Shown here: piece after piece, positions 1-12,415 of the stretch | How the letters are laid out: the number at the start of each line of letters is the position of its first letter | How positions within the stretch are numbered: position 1 is the first letter of the stretch | Assembly: GCA_001692895.1 (NCBI GenBank) | Contig: KV748203.1 | Coordinates: forward strand, 774,330 to 838,329 | DNA from: Cenococcum geophilum 1.58 | Taxonomy: Eukaryota > Ascomycota > Dothideomycetes > Gloniales > Gloniaceae | DNA: 64,000 nucleotides | Direction of reading: 5' to 3' | The notes under the pieces: model-generated | What the model saw: only the letters and a program-made list of their open reading frames with translations | Told to the model about the DNA's origin: nothing | Database searches by the model: none | Position numbers and translations under genes: made by a program

Positions 1-1037
1 TAGATTCCACTACTATAGAGCTAATATACATATCTCTCTTTATCTAGAAATACCACTACTTATGTTAATAAACGAATTACTACAGCGCTCTAAAAGTTTA
101 GCGTTATTATAGGCCGTGGAATATAGACAAGAAGCGGATTTTTGCATTTTACTAGAAGCAGGAGCTAATATCTAAGTGACAGATAATTTCGGTTAGACGC
201 CGCTATTACTAGCTATAAGTAACGGGTATAAGGCGATAGTAAAGCTACTTTTTATACGGGATAATATTGATCTAAACTCTAAGGATAAATATAGGGCTAT
301 GCTACTATTATTAGCTGCAGAATATAGAAGTAAGGTAGTAGTAGAGCTACTGCTTATATAGGATAACGTTAATCCAGATCTTAAGAGCGCTCTTAGAGAT
401 ATATTACTATTATAGGCCGCGATAAACGGGCATAAGGGGGTAGTAAAGCTACTACTAGCGTAGGATGGTGTTAGCCTAAACCCTAAGGGCTTCCGCAATT
501 AAATACCGCTATTAGTAGCTGCGGAATGTAGGTATAAAGTAGTAGTAAAACTACTACTAATAAAGGACGGTATTAGCCTAGATTTTACTAATATTAAAGG
601 TCAGACTTCGCTCTTATGGGCTGCAGAAAGTAGATAAGAGGGGATAGTAAAGCTGCTACTTATATAGAAAGGCGTTAACTCTAACTCTAAGGATAGTAAT
701 AGTTAGATACCGCTCTTATAGGCTACTTAATAGGCATATAAGACTATAGTAAAACTATTACTTAAGGATAGCGTCGACGTGAAATCTAAGGATAAATATA
801 GTAAAGCGCCATTGTGGTAGGCAGCGGAGGGCTAGCATAAGATAAAAGAAATATATTTATTAAACACACGGCTAGTAGGGCTTATAGATAAGGTATATAA
901 GCTAGTAGTTTAGCTACTATTTAGAAAGGATAATAATATAGATTTTAATACTATATATACTTAAGTTTTCTATAAATTAGAAGACTAGTTACTAAGAAAG
1001 ATTAAAGACTGCGGCTAACTTCCTTATACTAAGTAAA
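1..1037 (+). pseudogene. Decayed ankyrin-repeat protein gene, 5' end outside window
   Basis: One frame (codons starting at position 2) runs from the window edge to about 1037 and reads as a series of ~33-residue ankyrin repeats. The repeating core is 'VVKLLL' followed by 'G/D-V-N' and a 'TPLLLAA'-like helix start; at least seven units are visible, for example around 150-250, 300-360, 430-480, 540-590 and 640-690. The frame is interrupted by many TAG and TAA codons that sit where Gln (CAG/CAA) or Trp would be expected in such repeats. That fits C-to-T change at CpA (RIP). Ankyrin arrays bind proteins; fungal genes of this kind often carry an F-box-like or NACHT N-terminus, which would lie left of the window. 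The host family is clear. The exact gene and whether it ever had an N-terminal effector domain are not. Confidence 0.8.
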
Positions 1038-2980
1038 CTGTTATTACTAACTCCAATATCATCCTCTCTTTATTTATCTTCGTGCCGGCTCCTCCTAATT
1101 TCACATCGCCATTAAGTTACGGGGGCGTAGCCTCATCTAAAAGATATCTGGCGATCTCTTAGCAGTCCCCATAAATCGCGTAGTTAATTAGGCCATGAAA
1201 TTTTGCCCCTAATCCGCATAATAGGGGTTCTTTATTCACCTATATAACGGGATTACGTCTATTTCTAGTTTTCGCCGCCTTATAAAGGCGCGTAGCTAGC
1301 TAAAATGCACTTAGTTTTTTTAACTAAGTGCCTATAATTAGAACAAGATCTAGAACTTAATATTTAGCATTTTAAGACACAGCTATAATTGCGTCCTTGT
1401 TCTAATTGTCAATTTCTTTATTAAGAAGTATATCGGGCTAAAGCACGCTAATACCTTTAGACCGTTTCCCTTTGCTTTATTAGTCTATATCTCTTTTAAT
1501 ATACTTAGGGCAAGCTAATAGTTCCGATCCCTAAAAGTACTTTAGGTTAAAGGTTAAGCGCTATTTATACTTATAGTAGATTATCCTATCTAGTTAACCG
1601 TAGAGTTCTACTATTTTTAACTAGGGGTCCTTTTTAGTTAGAGGAGAGTCTAAAGATAATGACTAGAATTTATTATAAAGTCCATTAATATTCTGCGTAA
1701 AGTATTAAAGGATACGCTTGTCATTTTCGTTTATAAGCCGGTAGAAGTTAGTAGGCATAGTATAAAAAGCTAACTTATTTATAATGCAAAAGCCCCTATA
1801 CATATTTTAAGTTAAATAATTGTTATTATAATTATTAATATTAAATAGGCTACGTCTAGACTAGTGCCTAGAAAATATAAGGTTTTAAAGGGTATAAACA
1901 ACATTTTTGTACTTAAGTTAGTGGGAGTCAGTAGGAATAGCATAAGAAGCTTTCTCGTTCGTGATGCAAACATCACTATATATATTTTTAGTAGAATTAT
2001 TATTATCGCAATTACTAATCTTAAACGGGCTATATCTAGATTAGTACCTATAAAGTATATAAAAGTCAGGAACTATAAGTATTAAGAGTTAGAAAAGTGG
2101 CTCTTTATAGTTTCTAATATACAAGACTTACTTTTCGCAGCTACTAAAATACTAGCACCACTTAAGATAATAATCTTCTTCTTTACTATAAACACCTCCT
2201 TAAAATTCTTAAGCAAGATCTCTTTAATGGATTTTGGTTTAGAATAAGGCTTGCTATCTTTAGTAAAATATAGTTATCTTTTAAGGAGAATTTATTTAGG
2301 TATTTTGGTTTAGATAAATTAACTATATAAAGATAGAAGTAAGAACAAAAGGTATATAAAGTAGATAGTAGGGGTACTAGTAGTTATACTTTATTTTACA
2401 CTAATAGAGATACTAAAGAGGGGTAAGTTAGTATAAGGTAGATACGAAGTGTATTTTAGGAATAGAGCTTCGCTATAATCCTATTACACACCCTATGGTC
2501 TAATTAATACTATTATAATATATAATAGGCCGTCTAAGTAAAACCGTTTAAGGGGTACTGCATAAACCGGCAAGGTAGAGCATAAATAACCTTACTATAA
2601 TCGCCTTAGTTACCTAGATATCTATAAGTAGTAGGCGCTAATTAGGGGTTATCTACTAAGCAGAACCTTAGGTAAGCGCAGTAGTTTCGTTTAAATAAGC
2701 AGGTTAGTGTTTCGTGCTAGGGCCTTAGGTATATAAGTAGATGATTTTAATAGCAAAGCTTAAGAATATTGAAAGTGAGAAGGCTAAACAGGCTTACGGC
2801 GGTTTAAGCTATTTGCTGCGGTACAGTATCCTAAGCCTTACTTATTCCAGTTATTTTACTTTATTTTAAAATTAATGGCCTATTATCTACAAATCTAGTA
2901 TATAGGCTGAATATTTAGGACTTAGCGTTACTAAGGGTTCTTAGACTAAGGTAATATAGCACTTTAGTGACCCATTAGCT
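1038..2980. other. RIP-mutated AT-rich DNA, no assignable gene
   Basis: The stretch is depleted in CpA/TpG. It contains a short open frame at 1864-2085 (plus), which is part of a 180-bp tandem duplication listed separately. 2100-2960 gives no recognisable product on either strand. Confidence 0.6.
1751..2092. repeat. Tandem duplication, period 180 bp, two copies
   Basis: The block starting with 'gtaggcatag' at 1751 recurs as 'gtaggaatag' at 1931. The later landmarks 'aataggctacgtctaga' (about 1843) and 'acgggctatatctaga' (about 2024) keep the same 180-base offset. The copies are diverged mainly by transitions. 180 is 60 codons, so this may be a coding repeat unit, but I do not recognise the product. 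Confidence 0.6.
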
Positions 2981-2984
2981 CTAT

Positions 2985-4290
2985 TAGAACATCTACCTTT
3001 CTAAGATTAGAATTTATACAATTGCAGCGAATAAAGATGAGGCAGATCCACAGCACTACCTTTTAGGGTATTATCTTAAGTCTTACGTAAAGGTTAGCTT
3101 TCTAAACATAAATAGGCATCCCCTAGGCCCTTTAGTTAAAGAAATTATCCTACACTAAGATGTTAAAAAGACAGCATATCTACTCTTAATGGCTTTTATT
3201 TACGGCTTTATTAACATTACCCTTTTAGGGGATCCTGTTTTCGGCTTAACCCCAGCAGAAATCTTTAAGAATTCTATAGTCAATAACTAGGTAAGAAGTA
3301 CGGCATTTCTAAATGACTTAAAAGGACTAGTCCTAAGCTAAATAACGGTAAAATTAGAGTAAAGCATAATTATAGGCACCTAGTTTATAGCGATTAATAG
3401 TATAACTAGAACCAAAGAGGACTTAATTAATAAATCTAGCTAGGTGCTTAATTTCGAAGGACAATATAGTAGAATTAACGAGAATTCGCCTTTAATTAAT
3501 GACGAAGCTATAAATAACGCCGAATTCCTTACCTAAGTTGAGGGTGCATTTCTAGATAAAGGTATATTCTTATATCTTCTTTTTTATAGAAAATTGGAAT
3601 CTTAAACCGCTAACTACTCTTTTTTAGAGAGAAGTAGTATTTAAGAAGAATCCGAACTTTTAGGAGCAAGGTATAAAGATATATCGTTTACTATGGTGTT
3701 AAATTAACCTATAGATTAACCTACAGATAATAACTATAGAAGGATTGCTTATAAATATAAATCTGCTTTCCCTTATAAGCGAAAATCTACTTCACTTTAT
3801 AAGTAGAGGTTGGCTATACAGCGTAAGCAAAAAGCTATCCCGCCTCATAAGAATACTCCTATTATACCTTAAAGATCTACTAGAAAAAGTAAGCGTATAG
3901 CGATAAACCTCTTTAGGTAAATATAGTACGGATATAAACCTAACTTAGGTGCCTTAACGGATAAGATAGACTTAAAATAGATTAAAATATAGATAAAGTA
4001 GCCGGCATTAATAAAGGTAATAAAAGGTGAAGAGAATTATATTTTGTAAACTAAGATATAAAAGTTTAAAGAGATTTTAGAATCAGAGATAGAGTAAGCG
4101 TACTTAGCTAAGATAGAACCTCTAGAGGTATAGGAATATATATATTAAATCTAATAGGTATAGAGGCGTATTCTATTAGGTTATAAGGGAAGAGATAAGA
4201 TTAAGAGCTATAGGGATGTCCTTAATAATTTATGTAATTATTTAGATATATTCTACTTCTGGAGCTTATAACGGTAATAGTAAGTAGGGT
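2985..4290 (+). pseudogene. Decayed gene of unknown function (~430 codons)
   Basis: A single frame (phase of codon GCA at 3042) stays readable for about 1.25 kb. Nearly every interruption is TAG or TAA, which is the RIP signature of former Gln codons. Visible segments include a hydrophobic helix-like stretch ('LLLMAFIYGFINITLLGD', about 3185-3240), a basic middle part (about 3760-3910, rich in Lys/Arg) and an acidic, coil-forming tail (about 4030-4120). The extended codon-like structure and single-frame continuity argue for a real former protein. I do not recognise the family and see no retroelement signature motif. It may belong to a dispersed accessory family like its neighbours. Confidence 0.55.
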
Positions 4291-7200
4291 TATTCTATAT
4301 AAAGAACTAAAATATATCTATTATACTTTTAAGGCTATTAGAGCTAGGGTTAAATGATATTTATTTATAGTTAATATAGCATTACATATAAGTAAACCTA
4401 TGTTAATTAATGTTGGCCTAAGTGCGTTGCGATTGCTATTATTAATCTAATAGATATATTTACTAAAACTAATCGTATAGGTTCGCCCTTTAATTACAAC
4501 TTATCTTAATAGGATATTATTTACATCGCGAGACTAAACGCGTTAGGAGTACCTTATAGAAACGGATAAAGAAAGCTAATACTATTTTAATAAGTAATAT
4601 ATGCTATAACACTTACCTAATCCACCTAAAACGTATTATAATTGCCGCTACTACCTATAATGCTTACTAAAGAACATGATATAGCGCGTTAACCAGCGCA
4701 CTGCCTTAGTTAGATAAGTATAGCCCTTATAAGAAGGATAAGGGGTAATACTATTAAAGAGCAGCTATGCCATTTAGCGCGCTTTAGGGAATTATAAAGC
4801 TAGCGGTTTAGTCCCTAAAACAGTTATAAGGTGTTACTATTATAGAGAAAGGGAGAAAGGTAGGATCCGTAAAGTTTAAGGTTGCCTTATATAACGCGTT
4901 TCGCAAATTAAATAATCTATATAGCTCTATCAGTATAGCTCTAAGAGTTTTTAATATTAAAACGTACTAGAAATCTAGTTTATCTCCTACATTTACCTAC
5001 GTAATAGGATTTATTAGGCATAGGAGGGAATTTTTAAAGGAAAGGAGAATTTAGCCCAAAGATAGGGCAGGAAGGAGAAGGAATATAATTCTGATTATAT
5101 TTACACTATACTATACTCTTAGTTTAGAGGGATTCTCTAGCTTAAATACGCGGGCCTATTGTCTATATATCTAAATCGGGATTTAGTTTTACGGATCCTA
5201 AAATATAAAACTTATACGTATATAATGGCTTATTTTCTAAAACCGTAAAACCGGAACCGGATTTCTAAATCCTAGTTTTTAAATTGCTATTTGGACTTTA
5301 ATAATAACCTTTTTTTGGCGATAATAGTGTAATATATATATAGTCGACTAAGCGTATATAATACTATTAGCCTTAGAGCTATTACTATTATATCTTATCC
5401 TTAACCACTTCATTAAAATTACTTAGAGAAAGATTACGTTATGTTTACGGTGCCAAATAGACGCATTATTAGGAAGATTATAAAATCTACCATATAAGAC
5501 AAAAATCTTTAAGTTATAGCCGCTGGGAAAGCACTATAGAAAAAAGTAGAAGAACTAGTTTCTATTTTCTCTTAGTATAAAGTAGACTTATTACTAGTAA
5601 AGGGAAGAAATAAGATCCGAGTAAACCTTTACCCACCTCCCCCACTACTATATCCTCCGCTACCTCTAATAACCGTTATATAAGAACCGAAACCTTTACC
5701 AGTTTCTCTAAGCCTACTATACAGGCTATAAAAACTAACAAATCCGTCTTAATCCACTAAGGATAATCATAGGAGGCAGATGCTATCCCTATATAACAAA
5801 GTATGGCCTCTAAACTCTTTTTCGCCAAAACCGTAACTAGAGCTAATCTTATTTAAATCCAATAATAGAAACATATTTAAGGAGGAAGGAGAATCTCAGC
5901 CTATCTAGTTCAATATTTCTATTAAACTAAACTTAAAACTTTATAAGGAGAGCTTAGGGGAAATAGGCGAAATGGGCAAAATGGGCAAAATAGTTAAAAT
6001 GGTCGAAATGGATATAATAGAATATTATATATAAAATTCAAGCCTTTAACTAGATTTTACTATCTAAATGTAAGGTATACTAACTATTTATATAGTACTT
6101 AAAAGCGGCTCTCTTAGATATCTCTATAAGGCTCTTAAAGTAATATAGTACTAGGCTTCCTGTTTATATAAAAGATATAAAATAGCTAGGTGCTATTTAA
6201 TAAGCAGACTTAAAGGAATGGGGTTATAATAGGCCCGGAAGGTATTATAAGGCATTTCCTAGTTCCTATTATAGTAAGGTCTTTCGACTTTAGGCGTAAT
6301 CAAAAAGGGATATATTTAAAGGTTAAGATCTAGGAAATGAGAACTAGGATTTAGGTTTTAGGAACGGGATTCTAAAAATAGGAAAGTGGTTTTCTATAAG
6401 CAAGCGCATTAATCTTTCTAAATCTTAGCATTCTTCTTTTATAACTTTAAAAAGTAGATAGTTTATATAGTACTCTATACATTTAGATTATCTATAAACT
6501 ATCTCTATATTTATTATTCTCTACCTAAAGTTACTAAATAACTACAAAAGTCTATAAATCATAAGACTAACGCTATAAGAACACCTCTTAAATAGTGGCT
6601 TAATCTAAGTAACAAATCTTTAGCCCTATTAGAAATTTCCAGCGAAGCTAAGGACAAGCTTAGAGAACTGTTAGTTGATATAACCTTGCCTATACTTAGG
6701 AGAATTACGGAGTTAGTAATTATAGGAAATAATAGAACCTTGGAGCTTTTAGAAGGGAAAGGATAGGCATTAGTAGTAGGAAGTAGAACTAGGGCTGCTT
6801 TAATAATAGAGTTTTAAGCATTTTCTATAAACTAGTCTGCCTTGCCTTTAGGGTTTACGCTAAAAACCATGCCGGTATGGCAATAAGACTTACGGAACGT
6901 TTGTGCGTAGTAAAACCATTAAAGTTTATTAGTATTTACCTTAAAATCTACAATAAACTTACCGCTTACATTTATAGGATTAAATTAATTAAATCCTATA
7001 TTGAGGAAGCCGTTCTTCTAGTAAGGGTTTTTAAATTAGCTTTATATTAAAGTGTAATTAAGACCAAGAAAATTAAATTAAAGTACTATCCCAACTAAAA
7101 CACTAACAGAGTTTGGATTAAAGGCAAGCTATTTAGCAGCTCCAACCAAAATCTACACTACTTAATGTGGTGTAGTTAGTATATAGGCTAGGAATAGGCT

Positions 7201-7805
7201 ATCTAACTAGTAAGTATATTAGAGCGATATCAAATCATTCCATACTATAGTATAATAGAAGTAAATAGTGCTTGCAAAGGTAGTAGCGGCTAGAGAGGAT
7301 ATAATAGTCTAAAAAAAGAATATAGTTTTAGATAGGGATATAAAATAATAGGGAGGTGAGATTATTTAAAGCCTATATAAAAGGTAGGAAGGGCAATAGA
7401 AAAAGTATTCTAGATTTAAATTTCGTAGTAAATTTAATAAACGGGAAAACGGATCTTATAATTAAGAAATGGGTTTCTAAATTAAGAAAACAGATTTTAT
7501 AATTAGGAAGATAGAAACTAGGATTTATACTTATATATACTAGGGGGCTAAAAGTTAAATAGCCTAAGAGTGGAGGGTTTTTTTTTCTAAAGTATATACT
7601 TTTATAAATTATTTAAGGGCCTCTACCCAGTAAACTAGTTTATAGTTCATTCTTTAAGCAACTAACTAAGTAGGTACTTAAATTACTAACTTCTAATTTC
7701 CTTAATCCTACTTTTAGCTATATTTCAAGCTCTACTTTTAGTACCGCTTTTTATATCCAATATTAATACTTTCTCCTATCTTTGTCTCACCCCGTAATAT
7801 TATTA
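4291..7805. other. RIP-mutated AT-rich DNA with scattered coding-like traces
   Basis: No product could be assigned. Short readable frames broken only by TAG/TAA appear on the plus strand at about 5420-5870 (Lys/Pro-rich) and 6535-6780 (helical, with 'KDKLRELL'). They are too short to classify. Blocks rich in words such as 'ggaacgggattctaaaa' occur near 5,200, 6,330 and 7,430 (see findings). Confidence 0.5.
5955..6015. repeat. Degenerate ~9-bp minisatellite
   Basis: Successive units resemble 'aaatgggca' ('gaaatgggcaaaatgggca', then 'aaatagtta', 'aaatggtcg', 'aaatggata'). About six units are visible. Confidence 0.6.
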
Positions 7806-9830
7806 TAATTTTTTAAGATAGTGACCGCTGATGAGATTAACTAGGCTAGGTTAAAGCTTAACCATCTTTAGTTACTAAAAAATCCAACTAATAAAGATAA
7901 AGCTAAAATTAAAGAATATAAGGAAAGTATCGCTGACGAGATTAACCGGGCTAGGGTAATGCGCCAATATCTTTAGTCACTAAAAGATCTAACCAATAAA
8001 GTTAAAGCCCAAATTAAGGAATTTAAGAGAATTATCGCTAACGCGGAACGTAACGGTTAAGGCAACGGCTAAAATAATAACTAAAATAACGGCTAAGGTA
8101 ACGGCTAGGGGAACGGTCAAGGCAACGGCTAAAATAACAACTAAAATAACGGCTAAAATAATAGCTAGGGGAACGGTTAAGGCAACGGCCAGGGAAACGG
8201 CTAGGGAAATGGTTAAGGTAACAGTTAAGGCAACAGTTAAGGTAACGGCTAGGGTAACAGCTAAGGGAATAGCTAAGGAAACGGCTATATTAAAACTAAG
8301 CCTACTAAGGACGACGGCGTATTTAATAGCATTTCCCCAGTTAACGGAAGTACGGAAAATAGTAGGGAGAATGAGCCTATTAACTTTATAGGTTAAGAGG
8401 ACTTAAAGGAGGACCCTAAGTATGGTCAATTATTATATTATAGGCCCAGCCCGAAGATAGTAAAGGGTGTAGCTATAACAACTATTAGGTAGATCGGCAA
8501 AAGGGGTATTAAGTATATTAATAAATACGGACTAAAAAGCCATCTAAAGTATTAAATTAAGTTAACTGCGGCGGATCCTTAGTATAAAGAGAATCCGCTA
8601 GAGAACTAAAAAGTTAGTAACCCTTTTAATTAATATAGAGACTAACGACTAGAAAATGGAAAATATAAATATACGAGGCGTTATATTAACGATATTTTCG
8701 GAGTTACTTAGTTTATAAAAGGCGCAGCTAATATAGACACTAAGTTAAATCTGCTTAATCTAGATATAAAAGGAGATAAAAGATATAGTCCTTACTATAT
8801 TTTAATTAATTAGGATATTAATAGCAAGTTAGAGAAAAAGTAGGAGACTAGAGTAACTCTATAATTAAGATAGGAAGCGTAGATTACTAACTAGGCGCTT
8901 TATAATTCTGCTACTATTACAGAAGCTAAATTCTCTAAGTTTATACTAAGTAAAGAGCTAGAAAAAAGTAGATCTCCTTTTATTAGGCTTACTACGGAAA
9001 CAGCTTATATATTCCGTAATTAGTTACTTAGGGGATTACTAGCTCCAACAGCCTATTTATCACCTACTCGCGTAGGCCGGTTATTATCCGCTTACGTAGG
9101 TTAGTTATTACCCGCTTATATAGGCTAGCGATCACCCACTACAGACTAGGCCATTAATAAAAATTCTACATTTAAGAAATTTAAAGAAGATTACTTTATA
9201 ATAATAGGAGTTAGTAATTTCCGTAAACTTAGTCCTTAGGAAAGAGGGGAATACCTAGTAGTATAGAACATAAATAAGATAAGCTTAGGTTTTTAGGGTT
9301 TAGGTAAAATAACTAAGTAAATTACGCTACGCAGTCATCCATACTTTGTTATTACACTTTCATTTAGTTATTACTAATTTTCGTCTTCGCATTAAGTTTG
9401 TTAATTTTCGTATAACCTATATATTATATTAGCCAAGTAATTAATATTCCTTATTTTATGGCTTTTATATAATCCAAGGTTATATTTATACCTTTATTAA
9501 AAACCTTCCTAGTATCCCAAAAATAAGGAATTATAGAGGTCTAAATACTTTCCTTCGGTTATCTTTATATAAGTCTATCTCTTAATAACCTAAGAGCCTA
9601 TCATAATGCCTATCTAAAACCCTTATAGCTAGATTACTTACGGCTTTAGAACGAATAGGTAGCATAATAAGCATTTACTAATAATCGCACCTTAAAATGC
9701 GGCTATGCCCATTTTATACCTTAAGAAGTGACTTTATAGTATAAAGAGTGTCTATATAAAGCTAATAGCCTAAAGGCACGCTACTTAATCCTCTACGTCT
9801 CTTTTTCAGTTTAGTGCTTTAAAGATAAAT
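7806..9830 (+). pseudogene. Decayed gene with Asn/Gly/Gln-rich repeat tract, function unknown
   Basis: A readable frame runs from about 7806 to a stop near 9319 and resumes at about 9580-9830, perhaps a second exon or a separate relic. The N-terminal part has two similar charged helical repeats ('DEINQAR' type, at about 7830 and 7935, spaced ~105 bases). Then comes a long Asn-Gly-Gln tract (8044-8290) and a ~330-codon basic region ending near 9319. Inside that, a short Pro/Gly-rich repeat is seen at 9060-9140 ('SPTRVGRLLSAYVG' style, three units). All interruptions look like CAG/CAA to TAG/TAA. The low-complexity tract separating a coiled N-terminus from a conserved-looking C-terminus suggests a modular protein. 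I do not recognise the family. Confidence 0.5.
8044..8290 (+). repeat. Trinucleotide-phased (AAC GGC TAA)-type tract
   Basis: About 250 bases are built from the codons AAC, GGC/GGT, AAT and TAA/TAG in near-regular order. TAA/TAG sits where CAA/CAG would give Gln. The ancestral tract therefore coded Asn-Gly-Gln-Gly repeats. Read in another frame it gives a spurious Val/Thr/Lys ORF at 8209-8391. Confidence 0.8.
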
Positions 9831-11495
9831 TATGCTTAGAATTTAAGAATGCCTAGAGACTAAAAATTCTTAGAAAATGAGAATTCTTAAAAAATGAGAA
9901 TTCTTAGAAAATAAAAATGCTTAGGAAATAAGCATATTTTAAAAATAAGAACATATAGAAATAGAGAATACTAGACTATAGGCAAGGTATTTTTATATTT
10001 CGTAGTATAAGTAAAATTATCTAAACTTTGGGGGAATATGAAGAAGACGCATAATCTAATGCTTTTGTTTCCCCCTAAACCTATAAAATTTCCGTTATTA
10101 ATGCTATATCTCCACTATAACACTTATACTTTGTCTTATTAGATTATTAGGCCAACTTCTTTTAGAGGACACAAATTTGTTTATCCTTTAGGGCTAACGC
10201 GTTAAGAACGAAAGTTAATAAGCGGTTAGACTGGTTATTATTAGTTTATAATAGTAGAAAGTATAAAGGTATAGCAGTACCTAGGCCGTAAGCCGCTGAA
10301 TCTCGGCCCTTAGGTAATCGTTGTCCGTAAGTATATAAGTGTAATCTTAAGTATACTGCTAGAGCGTAGCGGTAATATCATTATACGCAGTATACTATAC
10401 AGCGTTATCTATAGATAGTTAAGTTAATTACTACGCGAAGTTTATATATAGCTAAACCTTAGTATAAAGCGCGTCCCGTGTTTAGTTATGCGACTAAATT
10501 TTGGTTTAAAGGGTTTAGGCTAACTACTTATACTACTTAGAAGGAGGATATATCTAAATAGTTACTAGTTTTAATAAGTTATGCTTTAACTAGGATAGCT
10601 ATATCTATTAGCTTTTATAGTTATTTAGCACTAAGGGTTTAGGGGATTAAATAATCTTATTTTAAGTTAAGACGTTTAAAGGTGCTTTATCTGTGACTTT
10701 AATTAGGGTAGCCTTTAGACTTAACTTTTGACGCTAATAGGGAGGCTTAAAAATAGGCTTGTTAAACGGCCGGCTTAGGCAAAGTAGTTAAAGATAGGGA
10801 TGCTAGGGTATACTTTTAGTAGGCATTAAAGGTGTAGAGTTAAAGATTTGTTAAAAAGCTAATAATAGTAGGGTAGCTTGCTATAAATTAAGGACTCTAT
10901 CTTAAAGGTACTTAAAAGATATTAAGTTTAGCCTTAAGCGTAAATGTTAAAAGTTAAAGCTTAAAAGATAGAACCGTGTTTTAATCTTAATAACTAAGCT
11001 TTATTTTGCGAAAATCGACTTTAATTTCCTAATAACGGTTTCCTAGATTTTAAATTTGCATTAATAGATTCCTAATCTTATAAGGACATTTAAAATGCGC
11101 TCGCCTCTTACTATAGTAGATGCTTCCCCCCCCTATAAGTAATTATACTATTATATATAGATTCTAGCGGAAATGCGATTAAGAATATATTTGCTAGGCA
11201 TCCTTAACCGTAAAGGATGCTAGACCTTAAGGAAAGTGCTCTAATAGTTTTGATAAAATCCGCCCTTATACAGAGAGCTAAAAGCCATACTAACGCAATC
11301 TACTAGTTAATTATATCTCTTAGCGTACCGATTCTAAAAGCCTTTTCAAATTAAGCGAACGTTGTCGCTTCCCTAGAAGTCTTAGTTACGACGTTAAATA
11401 ACACTTCTAGTATTAAACAGCTGTAAGAGCTAATTACCCTAGGCACGCTTATATAGGGTAAAACTTAATAGGCGGTATATAGGTGCAAGTATATT
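9831..11495. other. RIP-mutated AT-rich DNA
   Basis: Apart from the 17-bp repeat, no gene could be assigned. A coding-like frame on the minus strand at about 10,180-10,450 contains a short coiled segment but is not classifiable. A degenerate repeat block lies at 11,000-11,085. Confidence 0.5.
9866..9955. repeat. 17-bp tandem repeat, about five units
   Basis: Units such as 'gaattcttagaaaatga' follow each other head to tail with small changes. The last units ('aaatgcttaggaaataa', 'gcatattttaaaaataa') are more diverged. Confidence 0.75.
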
Positions 11496-11499
11496 CCTA

Positions 11500-12415
11500 G
11501 CATGATTATATTTAAGAAGCTTGAAAAATAGAGTAGAATAGTGGAGAAGGAGATTCTTAGGTAAGTAGCGTATAATAACATTATTAAGATTAAGTAAGCA
11601 TTCTTAGAAGGTAAATATCTAAGAATTAGTGTTAAATACTGTTGATTTATACTTAAAGAAATAATACATATTTATATTAGGCTGGAAAAAGCGTAGTTAC
11701 AATTTATTGCGCGTTTAGTATGTTTTTTAAGCTTTTTAACTTATAGTTAAGTACTAAGAGTTAGGTCTTTAACGCACTTAATTACCTTAGGAAGCTAGGA
11801 ATTTTATATTACTAAGTTAGCCCTATATCAATTTATATATCCGGCCGAGACGTATAAGTACTGCTCTATAAGTTTTCTATAAAGAGCTCTATTTATTATA
11901 CTAACTTTAACGCAGCGAACTTTAAAGAGGCTGTTAAATATACTCCTAATATTATCCTAAACACCAACTTAGAAGATTTAGGGTTTGTATTACTAGCTTA
12001 TATAAAGAGGTATACCTAGCCGCAGCTTAGAGATATAAACTATATTCAAGAGTAAAGGGCCCTTAATAAGGTATTTAGGTTACAGAATCCTAAAAATTAG
12101 AGTGGCTGTAAGCAATTAATAGATTTTTTAAATAATTTATTTAGTTTAAATAAGATAGTATCTGCGAAATTCTCCAAGCCAGTAAGGGTATTTTGTTATT
12201 TTCTTACCTTAATTACTAATTATTGCAGTATTATTTCGTTACATCTACCAAAGGAGATAGGCGGTGTTTAGAGCATTATCTTAAGCTGGTGTTATTTAAG
12301 TGTTTTATATTATAGAGTAAGGGTAGTAATAAAACAGGAGACCTAGTATAATTTTAGAAATAGTCTTTACCTCTTTAAGTATCTATTTAAAAATCCGTTT
12401 TCCATTTTTTAATTC
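11500..12415 (+). pseudogene. Decayed gene, possibly a protein-kinase-like protein
   Basis: A frame beginning near the ATG at about 11,500 reads 'IIFKKLEK', then 'VEKEILRQVAYNNIIKIKQAFLEG', then 'LRISVKYC'. This resembles the N-lobe of a eukaryotic protein kinase: a lysine strand, helix C, 'H-x-NIV' and the hinge Glu-Tyr-Cys. A second readable segment (about 11,840-12,400) follows but shows no clear catalytic loop. Interruptions are mostly RIP-type. A kinase-related origin is an inference from the N-lobe pattern only; the C-terminal part is unrecognised. Confidence 0.35.

Noticed and set aside
193-498. Minus-strand 101-codon ORF
   Set aside because: It is antisense to the ankyrin repeat relic. 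RIP removes stops on one strand while adding them on the other.
8209-8391. Plus-strand ORF reading Val/Thr/Lys repeats
   Set aside because: It is an out-of-frame reading of the Asn-Gly-Gln codon tract.
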